A stretch of DNA of 26,617 nt, taken from Deltaproteobacteria bacterium. Lineage in GTDB: Bacteria > Myxococcota_A > UBA796 > UBA2385. The position numbers were made by a program, and so were the translations under genes. The number at the start of each line of letters is the position of its first letter. The stretch's first letter is position 1. Positions 14,535-22,216 of this stretch are shown here, piece by piece. The notes beneath the pieces were generated by a model. The model searched no databases and had not been told where the DNA came from. It was given only the letters and a program-made list of their open reading frames with translations. The stretch covers positions 1-26,617 of the forward strand of contig CANHON010000008.1 of NCBI GenBank assembly GCA_947462115.1, given 5' to 3'.

Positions 14535-15470
14535 TCAGTCCGCGGTCGATACGCGATCCCGGCCGCTGCGCTTGGAGGCGTAGAGGGCGCGGTCGGCCCG
14601 GGCCAGCCACTCGGCGGACGCCTCCCCGACGTGCCGCTCGGCCACGCCGAAGCTGGCCCGGACCGCGAGGCCCGGCACGACCTCCGCCCAGGGGTGCGCG
14701 GCGATGGCCCGCCGGAGCCGCTCAGCGATCTCCGCCGCCAAGGCCCGGCCGGTGCTGGGCAAGAAGACCACCAGCTCCTCGCCGCCGTAGCGCACGCACA
14801 CGTCCCGATCCCGCACGCCCGCGAGCAGGAGGCCGCCGGTCGCCCGGAGCACGGCGTCTCCCACCGCGTGGCCGAAGCCGTCGTTGACCTGCTTGAAGTG
14901 ATCGATGTCCACGTAGATCACGCTGATCGGCTGGCCGCTGGACTCCGACCGTGCCACCGAAGCGGCGAGCTCGTCCTGCATCCAGCTGCGGGTGAGCAGC
15001 CCGGTCAGCGGATCCCGGTCGGCCACCGCGAGGCGCTGCCCCACCCGGCGCAGCAGGGCGACCTCCTCCAGGGTCATCATGTCGAGGCGCAGCTCGAAGG
15101 CCCCGACCACCAGCCGATCGCCCACGCTCAGGTAGGCCTCGTCCAAGGGCGCGCCGTTCATGAGGGTGCCGTTGGTAGAGCGGAGATCGTGGGCCCACAC
15201 CCGCCCGCGCTCATCGGCCCCGACCTCGAGGTGGCGCTTGCTGACAGCGTTGTCGGGGAGGCGAAGCCCGGCGCTCGGGTCCCGGCCAATGACGACCACC
15301 TCGCCGGGCCCGATCATCGCGTGGAGGAACAAGTCCGGCCCGGCGACCACCCGCAGCGTGGGGAAGACCGCCTTGCCGCCGCCCTGGCTCGGCCGCTGGA
15401 ATTGCAGCGTCTGGTCCGAGACCTCGTCGTCCTCTGGCCCCGCGAAGGGATCGTCCGTGCGCGCCGCCAT
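14535..15470 (-). CDS. FHA-GGDEF diguanylate cyclase
   Basis: The 311-residue cytoplasmic protein joins an FHA phosphothreonine-binding domain (~38-130) to a GGDEF domain (~145-308) that makes cyclic di-GMP. FHA landmarks: VIGRDPSAGLRL, SKRH (77-80), STNGTLMNG (98-106). GGDEF landmarks: DPLTGLLTR, VDIDHFK with metal ligand D188, NDGFGHAVGD, and the active-site motif GGEEL (229-233), an accepted variant of GGDEF. The inhibitory I-site RxxD is present as R220-D-R-D223, five residues before GGEEL, so product inhibition is expected. Start ATG 15470 has GGAGG four bases upstream; an upstream in-frame codon at 15500 does not. A TAAGGA at 15565-15560 on the minus strand could be its -10. Its activity is likely gated by a threonine kinase elsewhere, since the kinase-fold protein in this window lacks catalytic residues. 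Confidence 0.95.
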   Translation of the reverse strand: MAARTDDPFAGPEDDEVSDQTLQFQRPSQGGGKAVFPTLRVVAGPDLFLHAMIGPGEVVVIGRDPSAGLRLPDNAVSKRHLEVGADERGRVWAHDLRSTNGTLMNGAPLDEAYLSVGDRLVVGAFELRLDMMTLEEVALLRRVGQRLAVADRDPLTGLLTRSWMQDELAASVARSESSGQPISVIYVDIDHFKQVNDGFGHAVGDAVLRATGGLLLAGVRDRDVCVRYGGEELVVFLPSTGRALAAEIAERLRRAIAAHPWAEVVPGLAVRASFGVAERHVGEASAEWLARADRALYASKRSGRDRVSTAD

Positions 15471-15626
15471 TCGCCCTCCATCGAGCCCAGACCAAGGCAC
15501 TGCCCGAGGGCGAGCGGGCCCCCGACGAGACAGGGGGGAGATCGGCGCGCCCCGCCCGATCCTTAGCCGAGCGCCGCAGAACCGGAAGATCAGACCGGGG
15601 AAGCCCGGAGGCCGGCCCCGCGGGCC

Positions 15627-18600
15627 TCAGCGCTGGCCCTGCTCCAGCACGTGGAACTCGACGCGGCGGTTGGCCTCGTCGGCCTCGCGACCCGTCGCGG
15701 CCACCATGGGCGCGCTCTCGCCGTAGCCCTTCGCCTTGAGGCGCTTGGGATCGACGCCGTGCACGTTGATCAGGTAGCTCCGAACCTGCTCGGCCCGCTG
15801 CTGCCCGAGCTGGAGGTTGTAGGCCGCCGAGCCCACGAGATCGGTGTGGCCCTGGATCTCCAGCAGCTTGATCTCCGGGTGCGAGGCCATCACCGCCGCC
15901 ACATCGTCGAGCACGCCCTTGGCCTCGGCCTTGAGGCGGGCTTGGTTGGTCTCGAAGTTGATCTTGTCCATGATGATGACCTTGCTGCCCTCCAACCGCG
16001 CGCGCGACCCGCCGAGAACAACCTCCTTCTCAATGTTCTTGAGCTGCCCGCCCTCACCCCGCTCGCAGGCCGCCGCCCGGTGCTCGGGGCTGTAGCCGGG
16101 CGCCGAGACGACAAATTCGTGGGCGCCGCCCGGGGGCAGGGTGAAGCGCGCCACGCCGCTGTTGGGGTCGGTCTGCGCGGAGACAAGCCCCTTTCCGGAC
16201 GAGACCTTCGCGGCGATTGGCCGTTGCTCGGCGTCGCGGACGAAGATGGTGACCTCGCAGCTCCCGGAGATGCGGGCCAGCGCGATGCGCTGCTCATGGT
16301 GGGTGGTGGCGGGGATCTCGAGCACGCCGCTGACCGCGCTGAAGCCCGAGGCCTCCACGGTGAAGTTGTAGACCCCCGGCTTGAGGTGCAGCACGAGCGG
16401 GCCCTCGTGGGGGGCGATCACCCGGCCGCTGCTCGGGCCCGAGACGATGGTGAAAGAGGCCTCTGCCACGCTGCCCCCGTCCTCGGCCAAGAAGCGGAGG
16501 TGGGTGGGCGTGCGGCCGGGGCCCGGCGCGGTGAGGGTCGCGTCGATGCCGGGCTTGGCCGAGCCGAAGGTGCCCGAGACCGCGGCGATCCACCGGTGGC
16601 TGGGCGCGCCCATGCCCTCGGTCAGACCAAAGCCGGCCCCCACGCTCACGAGCAGCGGGTCGATGGGCCGGGCCCGCAGCGAGAGCTGGGCCTCGAGGGG
16701 GGTGGCCGCAGCGCCGGTGCTGCTCCCCAAGAAGCGCGTGCCGATGAGCTCGGCGGAGCCCCGGAGCGGCCCCACGAGGCGGCTGGTGGCGCCGAGGCCC
16801 CAGTGAAAGCGGTTGCCCCACACGCCATCGGCCGGCAGGACCTCCTTTTTGGAGAACAGCAGGCCGAGGGTGCCGGCGACGAACCGGTCGTCATTGCCGT
16901 AGGTCACGGCGCTCCGCAGGCCGCCGCTCCAGCTGGGCTCGCCGACCCAGGCCTGACCGTCCCCAGACGCAGTTTGCACATGCGCGCCAAAACCTAATCC
17001 AACCGGCGCCTTTCCGCGCTCCAGCACCTCAGCGCGGGCGTCGAGGCGGAGATCGCCCAGCACCTTCGCCTCGCCGGGATCGACGCCGAGGCCCACCACG
17101 CCCATGTGCAGCGGCAGATCGAGGCCCAGCCGCACCGGCCCGATGTTTCCCCAGGTCTGGAGGTTCATCGTGTGAACCTTCTCCAAGATCGGCCGCTCAG
17201 AGCCATTCTCGTAGCGCCACACCAAGGGGTCCTTGGCGTAGTTGTAGATGAGTCCGGCGCCGAGCAGCTCGGGCCCGTTGCGTGAGTCGTCGATGGAGAT
17301 GAAGTCGTCCTCGCCGATGGCGGGGCGAAAGGTCTGGCCGTTCATCTCTTGGGCGGCGGCCGAGCCCGTCACGCTGAGGGCCGCGACCGCGCCGAGCGCC
17401 TGGCTCCGACGCCGCCGGCTGGCCGCGGCGACCATGGCGAGCAAGGCCGGGACCAACGCCGAGGGGAGGGGCAGGGCCGAGCAGGCGCCGCCGGTGATCT
17501 TGCCGCCGGCGAGGCCAAACAGCGGGTCGGTGTCCGCGCCAAAGCCGTCGGAGCCGCCCCCGTCGCCGCCGCCGTTGTCCGGGTCCAGCACGTCGGGGAC
17601 ACCATCGTCGTCGGCGTCATCGACGCAGGACTCCTCGCCGTCGGGCAGGCCGTCGTCGTCCGAGTCCGGGTCGTTGGGGTCGGTGCCGCACTGCTCCTCG
17701 CGCGCGTTGTCGGCGCCGTCGCCGTCCAGGTCGCCGCAGGGGCCGTCCTCGTTCTCGGCGTCGGCCCAGTTCTCCACCGCGTCGCAGTCGGGGTCGGCCC
17801 GGCCCTCTTCGTAGTCCGCGATGCCGTCGCCGTCGGCGTCGGTGTCGAGGTGGTTGGGGATGTCGTCGCCGTCGATGTCATCGGTCCCCTCCACCTCGGT
17901 GGGGATGCCGTCGCCGTCGTCGTCGGGGTCGCACCAGTTCTGGCGGTCGTCGCGGTCGCTGTCCTCGCGGCCCTCCGCGGTGTCGGGCAGCCCGTCGCCG
18001 TCCCGGTCGTCGGCGTCGGCCCCCGGCGTGTCGTTGCAGTCCAGCTCGTCGAGGTCGCCGATGCCGTCGCCGTCGCTGTCGACGATGAGGGGCGAGGTCC
18101 CGCCGGTGATCTCGCGCCCGTCCTGCGCGCCGTCGCCGTCGGTGTCGGCGTTGTAGGGGTCGGTGCCGTAGCTGAGCTCGTCCCCGTCGTTGAGGCCGTC
18201 GTCGTCCGAGTCGGCGTCGGCCGGGTCGGTGCCGGTGACCACGACCTCGCTGTAGTCGGAGAGCCCGTCGCCGTCGGTGTCGCTGAGCTCGGGGTCGGTG
18301 CCGAACTCCGCCTCTTGGGTGAGGCTCAGGCCGTCGGCGTCGGCGTCGGTCACGAAGACATCGCTCAGCGCGTCGGAGAGGTCGCCGCCGACGTTGTTGT
18401 CGATGCCGAGCAGGTCGGTGCGCAGGGCGAAGGGAGAGCCCCCGCCTTCGGTCGTGGCGAAGCCGAGGCTGTAGCCGAGCGCCGTGGCAAAACCGCAGTG
18501 CGCGTCAAGAGTGGCGCGTGGGACGCGCATCTCGACGAAGTAGTCCTCGTCCGAGCCAAAGCCGCTGGTGCCGTCGCCGACCGGGGTCACGCGGGCGGAG

Positions 18601-19088
18601 GGCGTGCCGGTGGAGAGCGGGGCGGCGAGGTACCAAGTGGCGAGGGTGTTGGGGGCGTCCGTCCACCCGCCGGTGGTGAAGGTCGTATTCTTGTAAATGC
18701 CGAGCACGGTGCCGCTCTCGCGGAGCTGTACCACGCACTCGTACTGCGAAGGATCACCGTCGGTGTCGATGAGCACGCCGTAGAGGTCCCGCATGGTGCT
18801 GCCGGGCGCCCGTGGATCGTCCTCGAGGCGCGCCCGGAAGGAGGCGTCCTCTGCGTCGATGTACCAGTAGAGGGAGGGCCGGAGCGCGTCACCGACGATG
18901 TCCACGGCGTTGCTGCCGGGGAAGTCGTAGATCGGGTCGATGACCGGGACGCCGCCGGCCGAGACCGGCTGCCAGCTGGACGACAACGGAAAAGCCGCCG
19001 AGGCCGTCGAGGGCAAGGCGGACAGGGCGCCGACCAGGAGCGCGATCACTCCGCTGTACAGGCCGCCGGTGGGCTGTCGCTTTCGCAT
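15627..19088 (-). CDS. TSP3-repeat / OmpA-family surface protein with an internal MYXO-CTERM-like signal
   Basis: An 1153-residue protein. Signal peptide 1-~32 (ending STASA); an unrecognised beta-rich domain ~33-240; about twelve TSP3 calcium-binding repeats (DxDxDG type) ~245-505; a Gly/Asp linker 506-517. Residues 528-561 then read like a MYXO-CTERM sorting signal: GG-rich lead, Cys536, a hydrophobic stretch, and RRRR (558-561). Immediately after comes a second hydrophobic run (564-575) and SAAAQE, like a signal peptide cleavage site. From ~582 to ~845 the strands suggest an outer-membrane barrel, followed by two PEGA/carboxypeptidase-regulatory-like domains (~855-1000) and a peptidoglycan-binding OmpA C-terminal domain (~1035-1153) with INFETNQARL, GHTDLVGSAAYNLQLGQQRA and EANRRVEF. 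The reading frame is continuous. An internal ATG (17435, Met552) could start the OmpA part alone but has no Shine-Dalgarno sequence. Confidence 0.9.
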   Translation of the reverse strand: MRKRQPTGGLYSGVIALLVGALSALPSTASAAFPLSSSWQPVSAGGVPVIDPIYDFPGSNAVDIVGDALRPSLYWYIDAEDASFRARLEDDPRAPGSTMRDLYGVLIDTDGDPSQYECVVQLRESGTVLGIYKNTTFTTGGWTDAPNTLATWYLAAPLSTGTPSARVTPVGDGTSGFGSDEDYFVEMRVPRATLDAHCGFATALGYSLGFATTEGGGSPFALRTDLLGIDNNVGGDLSDALSDVFVTDADADGLSLTQEAEFGTDPELSDTDGDGLSDYSEVVVTGTDPADADSDDDGLNDGDELSYGTDPYNADTDGDGAQDGREITGGTSPLIVDSDGDGIGDLDELDCNDTPGADADDRDGDGLPDTAEGREDSDRDDRQNWCDPDDDGDGIPTEVEGTDDIDGDDIPNHLDTDADGDGIADYEEGRADPDCDAVENWADAENEDGPCGDLDGDGADNAREEQCGTDPNDPDSDDDGLPDGEESCVDDADDDGVPDVLDPDNGGGDGGGSDGFGADTDPLFGLAGGKITGGACSALPLPSALVPALLAMVAAASRRRRSQALGAVAALSVTGSAAAQEMNGQTFRPAIGEDDFISIDDSRNGPELLGAGLIYNYAKDPLVWRYENGSERPILEKVHTMNLQTWGNIGPVRLGLDLPLHMGVVGLGVDPGEAKVLGDLRLDARAEVLERGKAPVGLGFGAHVQTASGDGQAWVGEPSWSGGLRSAVTYGNDDRFVAGTLGLLFSKKEVLPADGVWGNRFHWGLGATSRLVGPLRGSAELIGTRFLGSSTGAAATPLEAQLSLRARPIDPLLVSVGAGFGLTEGMGAPSHRWIAAVSGTFGSAKPGIDATLTAPGPGRTPTHLRFLAEDGGSVAEASFTIVSGPSSGRVIAPHEGPLVLHLKPGVYNFTVEASGFSAVSGVLEIPATTHHEQRIALARISGSCEVTIFVRDAEQRPIAAKVSSGKGLVSAQTDPNSGVARFTLPPGGAHEFVVSAPGYSPEHRAAACERGEGGQLKNIEKEVVLGGSRARLEGSKVIIMDKINFETNQARLKAEAKGVLDDVAAVMASHPEIKLLEIQGHTDLVGSAAYNLQLGQQRAEQVRSYLINVHGVDPKRLKAKGYGESAPMVAATGREADEANRRVEFHVLEQGQR
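17433..17435 (-). other. Candidate internal start codon (Met552) of the OmpA portion
   Basis: ATG here would begin a protein whose first ~30 residues form a textbook signal peptide: four arginines (558-561), hydrophobic run 564-575, and AAA-QE cleavage context near 579. The preceding bases have no Shine-Dalgarno sequence, so independent initiation is uncertain. If used, it would give a separate 602-residue OmpA-family protein. Confidence 0.3.
17560..18350. repeat. DNA encoding the TSP3 calcium-binding repeats
   Basis: On the plus strand the region is full of short GTCGCCGTCG/GTCGTCGTCG-type words, the reverse complement of Asp/Gly codon runs. It encodes about twelve DxDxDG motifs with variable spacing, several with Cys inserted between repeats. 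Repeat number may vary between strains, and the region leaves a long open frame on the opposite strand that is not a gene. Confidence 0.75.
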
Positions 19089-19308
19089 GGGTGTCGCGCT
19101 CCGATTCGGTTGACGCCGCGGGGGTCACGGTCGACGCGTCAAGATTTAGCCTGTTGCGATACCTCGGGGCTACCCCGGACCCGGCCTGCGGCGCCCCCGG
19201 GCACCCGTCATCGCCGAGCCAAGCCCGCGCCCAAGCTGCCGAAGACTGCCTCATTGACGCCATTCTCGCGCAGCGTGCCCGCCTGCGCTTCGCAGGATAG
19301 CCGCGCGC
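19089..19308. other. Divergent intergenic region (TSP3-OmpA gene / larE)
   Basis: These 220 bases lie between the start of the minus-strand surface-protein gene and the plus-strand larE start. Around 19141-19166 is an AT-richer patch (ATTTAGCC...GCGATACC) that may hold promoter elements for one or both directions, but no pair of hexamers with good spacing is convincing. No gene seen. Confidence 0.4.
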
Positions 19309-20271
19309 ATGTCTTCTCCCTCCGACCCTTCGACCGCCCCGAGCGCCGCGGACCCTGCGGCGCCGCAGCCTGACGCGCGCAGCCACCCGAGCGGCCCCGC
19401 TTTGGCCCCAGAGCACGCGCCCCCGGGCGCGGCGGCGGTGGGCCCCTGCCCGCCGGAGCTCCGCGCGAGGCTGCAGGGCACCTTGCGCGGCATGGGCTCC
19501 GTGCTGGTCGCCTTCTCGGGCGGGGTGGACTCCGCGGTGGTCGCGGTGCTGGCCCACGCGGTGCTCGGGGAGCGGGCCGTGGCCTTCACGGCCGACTCTC
19601 CGACTTTTCCGCCCGAAGAGCTCGCCATCGCCAGCCGCATCGCCGCGCAGCGCGGGCTGGTGCACCGGGTGGTCCACAGCGCCGAGCTTGAGCGCGAAGG
19701 TTACGCGCGGAACGCCGGGGACCGCTGCTACTTCTGCAAGACCGAGCTGTTTACGCTGGCGGTCGCCGAGGCGGAGCGGCGGGGCCTCGCCTTCATCGCC
19801 GACGGCACGCTGCCCGATGATCTCGGCGAGCACCGGCCGGGGCTTCGGGCCGCCGCCGAGCAGCGCGTGCGGCACCCGCTGGTCGAGGCCGGCCTCAACA
19901 AGGCCGCCGTCCGGGCGCTGGCGCGCGAGCTGGGCCTCGAGGTCTGGGACAAGCCGGCGTTCTCCTGCCTCGGAAGCCGCTTCCCGGTCGGCACGCGGGT
20001 CACGCCCGAGCGGGTGCGGTCCGTGCAGCGAATCGAGAGCTTCTTGCGGATGATGGGGGCCAAACAGCTCCGGGCCCGCTGGCACCTGCTCGACGGGGCG
20101 CCGATGATCCGCATCGAGGCGCCCACCGACGAGCACGCCCTGTACGTTGATCCCGCGGTTCGCCAGGGCCTCGACGAGATCGCACGCGCCGAGGGCGTGC
20201 GGTGGCTGACCCTCGATCTGGGCGGCTACAAGCGGGGTGGCCTGTCCTTCGCCATCGGCGGTGCGCATTGA
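19309..20271 (+). CDS. larE: LarE-like ATP-dependent sulfur transferase
   Basis: LarE is a PP-loop ATPase that gives up its own cysteine sulfur to make the nickel-pincer nucleotide cofactor of lactate racemase and related LarA enzymes. The 320-residue protein shows the PP-loop VAFSGGVDS (SGGVDS 70-75), the family motif NAGDRCYFCKTELF (C140, C143), DGTLPDDLGEHRPGLRAA, and DKPAFSCLGSRFPVGTRVT where C220 stands at the position of the sacrificial cysteine (Cys176 in L. plantarum LarE). The first ~45 residues are a Pro/Ala-rich extension of unknown use; a shorter start is not evident, as the next Met (62) is too close to the PP-loop. larA, larB and larC are not in the window. The next gene overlaps its stop by a TTGA junction. 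Confidence 0.9.
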   Translation: MSSPSDPSTAPSAADPAAPQPDARSHPSGPALAPEHAPPGAAAVGPCPPELRARLQGTLRGMGSVLVAFSGGVDSAVVAVLAHAVLGERAVAFTADSPTFPPEELAIASRIAAQRGLVHRVVHSAELEREGYARNAGDRCYFCKTELFTLAVAEAERRGLAFIADGTLPDDLGEHRPGLRAAAEQRVRHPLVEAGLNKAAVRALARELGLEVWDKPAFSCLGSRFPVGTRVTPERVRSVQRIESFLRMMGAKQLRARWHLLDGAPMIRIEAPTDEHALYVDPAVRQGLDEIARAEGVRWLTLDLGGYKRGGLSFAIGGAH

Positions 20272-21023
20272 CCACGCCCGTCGACGAGCTGCCGTTGTCG
20301 GAGCCCGGCCTCGGGGATCGGCTCAACCCAGCCGAGAGCGGCCATCAGCGGCGCATCTTCATCGAGCTGACTGCGCTCTGGATCGTCACGCTGCTGTTGA
20401 TCCGCCTCGTGGTGGTGCTTCACGACAATGGCGTCCATGAGGTCGTTCTAGCGGCGGTGCCCCTGTTGTTCATCTACGCGCCCGTGGCCCTGTGCCAGTG
20501 GCGCAAGGCCGACTCCTACGCCTACCGCCTCTTCATCCCGGCGCTCCGCGATCGCGCGACGTGGCGGCGAAGCTTCCGAGACGCTGGGCTGGTCACCGCC
20601 GCCATCTTGGTGCCTTGGCTGGTCGGCTACCACCTCTACCAGTCGGTGCTGTTCGGGCATGGGCCCAGCCTGCGCCTGCCGCCCGAGCTGCCGCTGCTCA
20701 TCGCCTACCAGGTGTTCTTCGTGGCCATCCCCGAAGAATTCTTCTACCGCGGCTACTTTCAGACCCGCCTCAACGAGATCTTCGCCCGCAAGTGGCTGAT
20801 CTTCGGCGTGCCGATGGGCTGGGGATCGGTCATCGCCGGCCTTTACTTCGCGTTCGGTCACTCGGTGGTCGAGCTGCAGTGGTGGCACTTCGCCACCTTT
20901 TTCCCCGGCATGGCCTTCGCGTGGCTGCGCGAGCGCACCGGCGGGGTGGTCGCCGGGGCGCTGTTTCACGCCTTCTGCAACGTGTCGGTGGTGGTGCTCG
21001 ACACCGTCTACGGCCTGCGCTGA
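20268..21023 (+). CDS. CPBP-family intramembrane glutamic protease (myxosortase candidate)
   Basis: The 251-residue integral membrane protein belongs to the CPBP/Abi (CAAX protease-like) family. Hydrophobic segments lie at ~33-50, ~58-76, ~107-124, ~142-154, ~176-195 and ~225-245. The signature residues are all present: EEFFYRGYFQ with E156, E157 and R161; FAFGH with H198; and HAFCN with H234 and N238. In Myxococcota, CPBP members called myxosortases process MYXO-CTERM proteins; the EEFFYRGY form and the surface-protein gene with a MYXO-CTERM-like segment 1.2 kb away make that role plausible here but unproven. Start TTG 20268 overlaps the larE stop (TTGA), so the two are likely co-translated; the in-frame codon at 20202 lies inside larE. 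Confidence 0.88.
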   Translation: MTTPVDELPLSEPGLGDRLNPAESGHQRRIFIELTALWIVTLLLIRLVVVLHDNGVHEVVLAAVPLLFIYAPVALCQWRKADSYAYRLFIPALRDRATWRRSFRDAGLVTAAILVPWLVGYHLYQSVLFGHGPSLRLPPELPLLIAYQVFFVAIPEEFFYRGYFQTRLNEIFARKWLIFGVPMGWGSVIAGLYFAFGHSVVELQWWHFATFFPGMAFAWLRERTGGVVAGALFHAFCNVSVVVLDTVYGLR

Positions 21024-21039
21024 GGGCGCGGCGGCCGGC

Positions 21040-21999
21040 TCAGGCCCCGTCGGGGTTGGGGAAGCCATCGAGGCGGTTGCGCTTCCAATGCTGGTAATGG
21101 CGCTGGCAGAAGCCGCGCGCACGGGCAGGCGCCCCGCAGTCGGGCACCTTGCACAGGCTGGGGGCGGCCGCTGCGGAGGCCCCCTCGAGCTCGGAGGCGG
21201 GCGCTGCAGGCGCGACAGCGGCGGCGAGAGGGGAGGGGACCACCGCCGCCGGAGCCTGGGCCGCCAGGGCCGCCTGCACCTGGCGCAGGATCATCCGGTC
21301 GAGCACCGCGGGGATCGAGGCCTGGAGGGCGGCGTCCACCCGCGCCAGCAGGGCCGCTTCGCTCAACGGCCGGGGCGCCTCGCTCAGGCGGAGGTCAAGC
21401 CGGCCGAGCGCGGCCCCGAGCGCCTCGATCTGCGCGGTCACCGAGGCGATGTCATTGATCATGCCAGCTTGCTGATCGCGCACCGCGCGGAGCTCCGCGT
21501 GCACGGCGTGCAGATCGCCGCGGGGCGCGAGGCCGTCCAGCTCGCCGCGGATCGCGACCAGCTCTGCCATCGCGGCCTCTCCCGGGCCCCGATCGGCGGA
21601 GGAGAGCGCCTCGAGCTGCTCGGCCACCCCGTCGAAGCGGGCCTCCAAGCCCAGGACGCGCTCCTCCACCGCGGCGGCAACGCCGTCCTCGTCGCCGGGG
21701 AGGGCGTTTTGGGCCATCTCCCGGAGCTGCTGCTGCGCGGCGTCCAGCGACTCTTCGAGCACGCTCACCCGCTCCACCACGCCCTCGGCCTGCTCGACGA
21801 GCCGCCGAACCCCGCCGGTGGCCCCGACGAGCTGCCCGCGCAAGTTGTTGACGAGGTCACGCAGCTCCTTGAAGTCGGTGCGGCTCGGCACCTGCCGGGC
21901 GTCAAGGGTCTCGTAGATGAGATCTTCAACCGGGCGGCGCAGGAGCGGCAGGGCCGCGTCCGCGACGGTGGCGGCGAGGAAGTCTCGAGAGCTGGACAT
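21040..21999 (-). CDS. Coiled-coil protein with C-terminal Cys/His motif
   Basis: No family named with confidence. The 319-residue protein starts MSSSRDFLAATVADAAL with a phasin-like amphipathic helix, followed by long heptad-rich helices (~40-220: LVNNLRGQLVGATGGVRRLVEQAEGVVERV and onward), a Pro/Ala-rich linker (~235-280), and a compact C-terminal motif C283-x4-C288-x9-C298-x2-H301 followed by YQHWKRNRL. The spacing (CxxxxC...GFCxxHYxxW) is like small zinc-binding modules seen in some phage and nuclease proteins. No signal peptide or membrane segment, so cytoplasmic. ATG 21999 is preceded by GGAGGAGC-type sequence. It is convergent with the CPBP gene (16 bases) and divergent from the zinc-ribbon protein. 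Confidence 0.75.
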   Translation of the reverse strand: MSSSRDFLAATVADAALPLLRRPVEDLIYETLDARQVPSRTDFKELRDLVNNLRGQLVGATGGVRRLVEQAEGVVERVSVLEESLDAAQQQLREMAQNALPGDEDGVAAAVEERVLGLEARFDGVAEQLEALSSADRGPGEAAMAELVAIRGELDGLAPRGDLHAVHAELRAVRDQQAGMINDIASVTAQIEALGAALGRLDLRLSEAPRPLSEAALLARVDAALQASIPAVLDRMILRQVQAALAAQAPAAVVPSPLAAAVAPAAPASELEGASAAAAPSLCKVPDCGAPARARGFCQRHYQHWKRNRLDGFPNPDGA

Positions 22000-22216
22000 C
22001 GTTCGGCTCCTCCCTGGGCGGAACCAGGCGCGGTGGCCGTCGTACTACCCAATTTGTCGGCCCGCGCCCAATCGACAAGCTCGAGAGCCCTGAAGAACCG
22101 TTCGGTCTGGCCGATGTCGAAGCGGATCTCCCTTAGGCGGCCAGCGGTCGCTTTGGCGCCTGATCGCCCGGCGCGCTACGTTGCTCACCCCCCAACTCCG
22201 TCCGCGAGGAGGCCTC
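22000..22216. other. Divergent intergenic region (coiled-coil gene / zinc-ribbon gene)
   Basis: These 217 bases hold a TAAGGG on the minus strand (22135-22130), like the -10 of some myxobacterial vegetative promoters, and on the plus strand TTGGCG (22153-22158) followed after 17 bases by CTACGT, a weak promoter candidate for the gene at 22217. AGGAGG sits just before that gene's ATG. No gene seen. Confidence 0.35.

Noticed and set aside
15651..16997. 448-residue plus-strand open frame
   Set aside because: Antisense to the OmpA barrel and peptidoglycan-binding domains, which are clearly coding.
17349..19373. 674-residue plus-strand open frame opposite the TSP3 repeats
   Set aside because: It is a Val/Gly/Ala run created by reading Asp/Gly codons on the other strand; the minus-strand frame has a signal peptide and clear domains.
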